From JBOHTO01 sp050733695 (GTDB lineage Bacteria; Gemmatimonadota; Gemmatimonadetes; Gemmatimonadales; Gemmatimonadaceae): a stretch of DNA of 17,699 nt. Position 1 is the stretch's first letter. Each line of letters begins with the position of its first letter. The notes under the pieces were generated by a model. It searched no databases and was not told the origin of the DNA. It was given only the letters and a program-made list of their open reading frames with translations. Below are positions 13,999 to 17,699 of the stretch, piece after piece. The stretch is taken from positions 1 through 17,699 of the forward strand of contig JBOHTO010000174.1 in assembly GCA_050733695.1 (NCBI GenBank), written 5' to 3'. The position numbers and the translations under genes are program-made.

Positions 13999-15434
13999 TT
14001 GGGCGCCTCTCTCGTGATCGTCACGTCGTGCGGGTGCGACTCGCGCAACCCGGCCGCCGTGATCTGCACGAACTCGGTCATCGTCCGCAACTCCTCGATG
14101 TCGGCGCACCCGACATAGCCCATTCCGCTGCGCAGCCCGCCGATCATCTGGAAGAGGACGTCGCTCACCGGACCCTTGTAGGGCACGCGACCCTCGATCC
14201 CCTCGGGGACGAGCTTGCGCACCGACAGCTCTCCCTCCTGGAAGTACCGGTCGGCGCTGCCGTCCTGCATCGCGGAGAGACTGCCCATGCCGCGCACCAT
14301 CTTGAAGCGACGACCCTCGAGCAGGAACGCCTCGCCCGGACTCTCCTCCGTGCCCGCGAGCATCGAGCCCATCATCACGCTCGACGCGCCCGCCGCGAGC
14401 GCCTTCACCACATCACCCGAATACTTGATGCCGCCATCCGCTATCACCGGGATGTCTCCCGCGCCCTCGAGCGCGTCGAACAGGGCCGTTAGCTGCGGCA
14501 CTCCCACGCCGGTCACCACACGAGTGGTGCAGATCGAACCGGGACCCACGCCCACCTTCACCGCGTCCACACCGCGTTCCACCAGATCAGCAGCTCCGTC
14601 GCGCGTTGCGATGTTGCCTGCGATGAGCTGCACATCCGGGAACGCGTCGCGCAGCTTCGCTGCCGCCCGCAGCACGCCCTCGCTGTGACCGTGCGCGGTG
14701 TCGATCACGAGCGCATCCACCCCCGCGTCGATGAGCGCGTGGGCACGATCGTCGTAATCACCCGCCGCGCCGATGGCCGCCGCGACACGGAGCCGCCCGT
14801 GCTCATCCTTGTTCGCGTCCGGGAACTGCCGCCTCTTGTGGATGTCCTTCACGGTGATAAGGCCACGCAGCTTCCCGTCGGCATCCACCACCGGCAGCTT
14901 CTCGATCCTGTGTTCGCCCAGTATGCGCTCGGCTTCATCCAGCGTCGTTCCCACCGGCGCCGTGATCAGCCGCTCCTGGGTCATCGCAGCGCGCAGCGGA
15001 CGGTCGAGATTGCGCTCGAACTGCAGATCGCGATTCGTGATGATCCCCACGAGCCGCCCTTCCCGGTCCACCACCGGCACGCCCGAGATGCGGAAGCGCT
15101 GCATGAGCGCGTGCGCCTCGCGCAGTGTCGCGTCCGGAGAGAGCGTGATGGGGTTCAGTATCATGCCGCTCTCGGAGCGCTTCACGCGGTCGACTTCAGC
15201 GGCCTGCCGGTCGATCGACATGTTCTTGTGCAGAACGCCGATCCCGCCCGATCGCGCCATCGCAATCGCCATCTCCGACTCGGTGACGGTGTCCATCGCC
15301 GCCGAGACCAGTGGGACATTGAGCTCTATTCCACGCGAGAAGCGCGACCCGATGCGCACGTCTTTCGGGTGCGTTACCGAGTGACGCGGAACGAGCAGCA
15401 GATCGTCGAAGGTGAGCGCCACGGCGTGCCGCAC
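13986..15434 (-). CDS. guaB: Inosine-5'-monophosphate dehydrogenase
   Basis: IMP dehydrogenase oxidises IMP to XMP with NAD+, the committed step of GMP synthesis. Seen in order: 'ALTFDDLLLVPRHS', 'VPLVSAAMDTVTE', two CBS domains ('ALMQRFRISGVPVVDREGRLVGIITNRDL' and 'LGEHRIEKLPVVDADGKLRGLITVKDI' in outline), 'GVDALVIDTAHGHS', the catalytic loop 'GVGPGSICTTR' with its Cys, 'DGGIKYSGDVVKALAAGA' and the flap 'MGSLSAMQDGSADRYFQ'. GTG at 15434 (about 482 aa) has AAGGAG 3 nt upstream and gives the usual family length. Alternatives are GTG at 15449 and ATG at 15551 or 15572; these last two add an Arg/Pro-rich stretch unlike any IMPDH and run through a strong hairpin. The 3' end overlaps the antitoxin gene by 13 bp. 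Confidence 0.95.
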   Translation of the reverse strand: MRHAVALTFDDLLLVPRHSVTHPKDVRIGSRFSRGIELNVPLVSAAMDTVTESEMAIAMARSGGIGVLHKNMSIDRQAAEVDRVKRSESGMILNPITLSPDATLREAHALMQRFRISGVPVVDREGRLVGIITNRDLQFERNLDRPLRAAMTQERLITAPVGTTLDEAERILGEHRIEKLPVVDADGKLRGLITVKDIHKRRQFPDANKDEHGRLRVAAAIGAAGDYDDRAHALIDAGVDALVIDTAHGHSEGVLRAAAKLRDAFPDVQLIAGNIATRDGAADLVERGVDAVKVGVGPGSICTTRVVTGVGVPQLTALFDALEGAGDIPVIADGGIKYSGDVVKALAAGASSVMMGSMLAGTEESPGEAFLLEGRRFKMVRGMGSLSAMQDGSADRYFQEGELSVRKLVPEGIEGRVPYKGPVSDVLFQMIGGLRSGMGYVGCADIEELRTMTEFVQITAAGLRESHPHDVTITREAPNYSL

Positions 15435-15488
15435 GCGCTCCTTCCCCACGCGCTCGCGAGCGTTGCGATCACCCTGCCTGATGCGAGA

Positions 15489-15524
15489 CGGCCCGCTCCC
15501 GGTGATATCCGGAGGAGCGGGCCG
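15489..15524 (-). promoter_or_regulatory. GC-rich hairpin in the guaB leader
   Basis: An 11-bp perfect inverted repeat (CGGCCCGCTCC at 15489-15499, GGAGCGGGCCG at 15514-15524) encloses a 14-nt loop containing GATATC. It lies 55-90 nt upstream of the favoured guaB start. No U-run follows, so it is not a textbook terminator. A 12-bp palindrome, CGCTCGCGAGCG (15451-15462), lies between it and the start. It may be an mRNA-stabilising or attenuator-like leader element. Confidence 0.55.
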
Positions 15525-15596
15525 CGTAACAGTGCGAGTTCTGGTCGCCATGGTGAAAGGTAGGCGGGCCACCCCTGCAAGTCCAGAGGCGGCGCC

Positions 15597-15617
15597 GAAA
15601 CGGGGCTGCTCAGCCCC
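15597..15617 (-). terminator. Candidate intrinsic terminator after DUF1232 gene
   Basis: Read on the minus strand, GGGGCT-GAGC-AGCCCC (15617-15602) forms a 6-bp GC-rich stem with a 4-nt loop, followed by GTTTC. The U-run is short, so termination may be partial. The hairpin overlaps the DUF1232 stop codon (15612-15610). It would separate guaB from the genes upstream. Confidence 0.45.
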
Positions 15618-16119
15618 CGTCGCCGCGACCGAGCATGCGCAGCCTGCGACGCATGCGGCGCGGCAGGAAGAACGTCGCCGCCGTGAGCGCCCTGCGGAGA
15701 CTCATCTTCGACAGATCGGCCGGATCGCCGGCCCAGTGATCCAGCACGATGCGGCGGCCGGCGTTCCCTATAAGTCGCTCGAGCGCCGTGAGCAGCAGGA
15801 AGACATCGTCCACCTGACCCAGGAAGGGAATGAAATCCGGAAGGAGATCGACGGGCGCGATGATGTAGGCCAGCGCGCCGAGCACGAGGACCTTGTCCAG
15901 CGCGGCGACACGGCTGTCCGTCATGAGGCCGCCGAGCAGCCTGATGTAGCTCGGGAGCTGGCCGACGACATCCATGACCGTGCGCTTTGCGCCACGACGC
16001 GGTGATTTCTCCGGCGCGTCGTCCTTCACCGCCTTCGCCGGCGCGCGCGTTGCGGCGCGTTTGCTGCCCCTCACACTTTTCCTGCGGCGCGCTGGCGCCT
16101 GTTCGGCTGGTGCGCTCAA
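15610..16119 (-). CDS. DUF1232 (YkvA-like) membrane protein
   Basis: 169-residue protein with a DUF1232/YkvA core at about residues 70-115: 'ALDKVLVLGALAYIIAPVDLLPDFIPFLGQVDDVFLLLTAL' in outline. The 'PVDLLPDFIPFLGxVDD' motif is diagnostic. It probably forms one or two membrane-embedded helices. Residues 1-47 are a basic Ala/Lys/Arg-rich tail and the C-terminus is Arg-rich (FFLPRRMRRRLRML). The family has no known biochemical role. The start is TTG at 16119 (GGAG 10 nt upstream), overlapping the previous gene's stop as TTGA, so the two are probably translationally coupled. A hairpin at the stop codon may end the transcript before guaB. Confidence 0.87.
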   Translation of the reverse strand: MSAPAEQAPARRRKSVRGSKRAATRAPAKAVKDDAPEKSPRRGAKRTVMDVVGQLPSYIRLLGGLMTDSRVAALDKVLVLGALAYIIAPVDLLPDFIPFLGQVDDVFLLLTALERLIGNAGRRIVLDHWAGDPADLSKMSLRRALTAATFFLPRRMRRRLRMLGRGDGG

Positions 16120-16640
16120 GTTCTCTGTTCTCCGGGCGGCTGGTGCGTTGTCCCCGGCGGCGCACCCGGCGCACCCGGCGCACCCGGCGCACCATGCGAT
16201 CCGGGCGGACTACCGTGAGATGCATGCGGGGGCGGCGCTGCAGGCGGCGGCGCGTGCGACGAATGCGGTGGTGGTGGCTGCTGCGACGGCGGCCTGTGTG
16301 GCTGCGATGGCGAACGTCCCGCGGCCGCGCCGGCCGGTCCGCCTGTTGCCCCGACGATGTCGTTGGCCACCGATCTGCCCGCGGCCGCGACTCCGCCCAG
16401 CACGTTCATCGCCCTGTTCATCAGCCCCATCGTCTCGGCCACGGCGGTTGCCGAGAGTTGGCCTGCCCGCAAGCGGTCTTCGATTCCGTCGGCGAAGCGC
16501 GTGAAGATGCTCGCGGGTGTCTCGGACCGCTCAGCGTAACGCGACTCCAGGAAGTCGACGTAATCGAGAACCTGATACAGCCGTTCGTCGGAAAGTGTGT
16601 GCAGCTTGCGGAGAATGCGGTCGCGCAGGTGCTCGCTCAT
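16116..16640 (-). CDS. Small helical protein with Pro-rich tail
   Basis: 174-residue protein that I cannot assign to a named family with certainty. The N-terminal 35 residues, 'LRDRILRKLHTLSDERLYQVLDYVDFLESRYAE' in outline, are helical and recall DUF2281-like segments often found at the start of small regulatory or antitoxin-like proteins. Residues 43-95 are a further helical region (FTRFADGIEDRLRAG ... VAETMGLMNRAMNVLGGVAAAGRS). Residues 100-174 are low-complexity Pro/His/Gly/Ser, ending in GAP repeats from a 9-bp tandem array. ATG at 16640 has AGGGG 7 nt upstream. It lies 25 bp after the M15 peptidase gene, and its stop overlaps the DUF1232 start, so it belongs to that operon. Confidence 0.72.
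   Translation of the reverse strand: MSEHLRDRILRKLHTLSDERLYQVLDYVDFLESRYAERSETPASIFTRFADGIEDRLRAGQLSATAVAETMGLMNRAMNVLGGVAAAGRSVANDIVGATGGPAGAAAGRSPSQPHRPPSQQPPPPHSSHAPPPAAPPPHASHGSPPGSHGAPGAPGAPGAPPGTTHQPPGEQRT
16159..16194. repeat. 9-bp tandem repeat, GAP tail
   Basis: Three copies of ggcgcaccc and a fourth with one mismatch (ggcgcacca). On the minus strand they encode Gly-Ala-Pro triplets at the C-terminal tail of the small Pro-rich protein. Confidence 0.9.
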
Positions 16641-16665
16641 TGCGGATCCCCTGGCCTGCGAGAGG

Positions 16666-17694
16666 TCAGCCGCCCCAGCGTGCCCGGCGGCCCCTCGCGT
16701 CTATGTGAGCATACGGGGTGTTGTATCGACGGCTGGTGTAGACGCCGAGCCCACCCACCAACTCCGGATAATTCCGCTCCACCGCCTCCACCGCAAGGGA
16801 GACGAGCTTCACGTCGCTCGCCGTGTACCGGCCGTCGCCGTTGGCGTCGATCGCGATATCGACGGCATCGCCGTACTGGTGCCTGCTGTCGCGGGCGGCA
16901 AGCTGAACGGTCCGATTGTACGCGGGTGTGCGGAAACCCGAGTGAACGTCGATCTCCATCGACACGTCGCCGCCACGCCGTTCGGCGAGTTCCGCCACGA
17001 CCAGCTCGAGCTTGTCGAGCAGCAGTGGGCTCAGCGCTACGTAGCGCGGCCATCCTCCCTGCCCGTCGTGCGTCACGAAGTCGGAGATCCGCAGGTGCGT
17101 CGAGACGGCGAGGTCGAGGTCGGATTTCTCGACCTCGACGAATCCGCGCGGGCGCTCCCGCGCTCCGCCGCGGCGCGCGCTGCCCAGCCTCTCGGCGAGG
17201 TACGTGCCGATCCGGTAGCCGTTGAGAGAACCGCCCTCCTTTTCCGCGAAGGGTACGAGCACCGCCAGCGTCAACTCGTCGACGATGACGCGACGCGCGC
17301 CGCGAACGAGCGAAAGCTGGTAGAAGCCGGGCTCCGGAGGGGCCACGAAGTTCGCCCCCAACAGCGGACGAGTCAGGCCGAGGCCCGCGGTGTCGAGCAT
17401 CTCCACCCACTGATACGACAGGGATGTGGGATCGCCCTGAATTTCGAGCGGATACTCGATGATGGAACCGGGCAGTGCGAGGCGGACCTTGACCTCACCG
17501 CTCTTTCCAAATGCGTTGGCGGACGGCGTGGCCGCGGCGAGAACGGTGTCGCGCCCGGCGAGTGGCAGGAGAAATGACTCGGGTGGCTCATAGAACTGGA
17601 CGACACCGATCACACCTGCGAGGACGAGAAGCAGCGAAGCGATCGAGGCACCGCGGCGGGACCCGACGGCCCGCGCCGCGACAGCGCGCGGCAC
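16666..17694 (-). CDS. M15-type D,D-peptidase-like membrane-anchored protein (5' end near window edge)
   Basis: At least 342 residues. An N-terminal hydrophobic helix (about 17-34, SIASLLLVLAGVIGVVQF) anchors or exports the protein. Residues 60-240 are a predicted extracytoplasmic region of unknown type. The C-terminal 90 residues hold a peptidase M15 (M15A_3/YcbK-like) zinc site: 'SGFRTPAYNR', then 'SRHQYGDAVDI' (His272, Asp279) and 'YAHIDARGRRARW' (His330, Asp332). M15 enzymes cleave D-Ala-D-Ala-type bonds in peptidoglycan. An EF-hand/dockerin-like loop, DANGDGRYTASD (283-294), follows the first zinc motif. The GTG at 17694 is the last start visible, but the frame stays open to the window edge, so the real start may lie outside. 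It leads the operon with the Pro-rich and DUF1232 genes. Confidence 0.83.
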   Translation of the reverse strand: MPRAVAARAVGSRRGASIASLLLVLAGVIGVVQFYEPPESFLLPLAGRDTVLAAATPSANAFGKSGEVKVRLALPGSIIEYPLEIQGDPTSLSYQWVEMLDTAGLGLTRPLLGANFVAPPEPGFYQLSLVRGARRVIVDELTLAVLVPFAEKEGGSLNGYRIGTYLAERLGSARRGGARERPRGFVEVEKSDLDLAVSTHLRISDFVTHDGQGGWPRYVALSPLLLDKLELVVAELAERRGGDVSMEIDVHSGFRTPAYNRTVQLAARDSRHQYGDAVDIAIDANGDGRYTASDVKLVSLAVEAVERNYPELVGGLGVYTSRRYNTPYAHIDARGRRARWGG

Positions 17695-17699
17695 GTGCC

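Overview
This is a 17.7 kb, GC-rich bacterial window packed with chromosomal genes. I recognise no insertion sequence, phage, CRISPR array, tRNA or rRNA. The gene mix suggests Gemmatimonadota or a close relative: a DUF305 + LVIVD-repeat lipoprotein pair, a 6-bladed beta-propeller lipoprotein fragment with a GREGSGPGEF-type blade, DUF2277 and DUF1232. That assignment is inference from gene content; there is no marker RNA in the window.

Layout. (1) 57-2830, minus: two secreted lipoproteins in one operon, a DUF305 His/Met-rich metal-binding-type protein followed by an LVIVD-repeat propeller. (2) 3156-4110, plus: DUF2277 and an ORF6N-domain DNA-binding protein, separated by a short dispersed-type repeat. 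(3) 4163-6031, minus: a DUF2779 protein joining a Cas4/RecB-like PD-(D/E)XK nuclease to a DEDD exonuclease-like domain. (4) 6191-9616: a retropepsin-like aspartic protease (plus) runs tail-to-tail into, and overlaps by 174 bp, a UvrD-type helicase carrying an internal DnaQ-like exonuclease (minus). (5) 9613-10074, minus: a truncated beta-propeller lipoprotein whose signal peptide is built from a 12-bp tandem repeat; its stop overlaps the helicase start. (6) 10164-10875, plus: a HEPN/MNT pair in which the nucleotidyltransferase is broken by a TGA between its catalytic motifs. (7) 10880-13395, minus: an APC-family amino acid permease followed by an NrnA-like DHH phosphoesterase with no ordinary start codon. 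(8) 13705-13998, plus: an orphan AbrB/MazE-type antitoxin behind an extended -10 promoter and a perfect palindrome. (9) 13986-17694, minus: guaB preceded by a DUF1232 protein, a Pro-rich small protein and an M15-type peptidase.

Functional reading. Housekeeping functions present are guaB (GMP synthesis), the DHH phosphoesterase (nanoRNA/pAp turnover), the permease and the DNA-repair helicase. Between them lie small defence or toxin-antitoxin pieces that look degraded or orphaned: HEPN with a broken MNT, and an AbrB-type antitoxin with no toxin. Three gene ends or starts carry 9- or 12-bp GC-rich tandem repeats, so short-repeat expansion seems to be reshaping coding termini here.

I do not see a complete new multi-gene system. 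The best leads are the helicase-exonuclease fusion with its antisense protease overlap, the dual-nuclease DUF2779 protein, the interrupted HEPN/MNT pair, and the hairpin leader in front of guaB.
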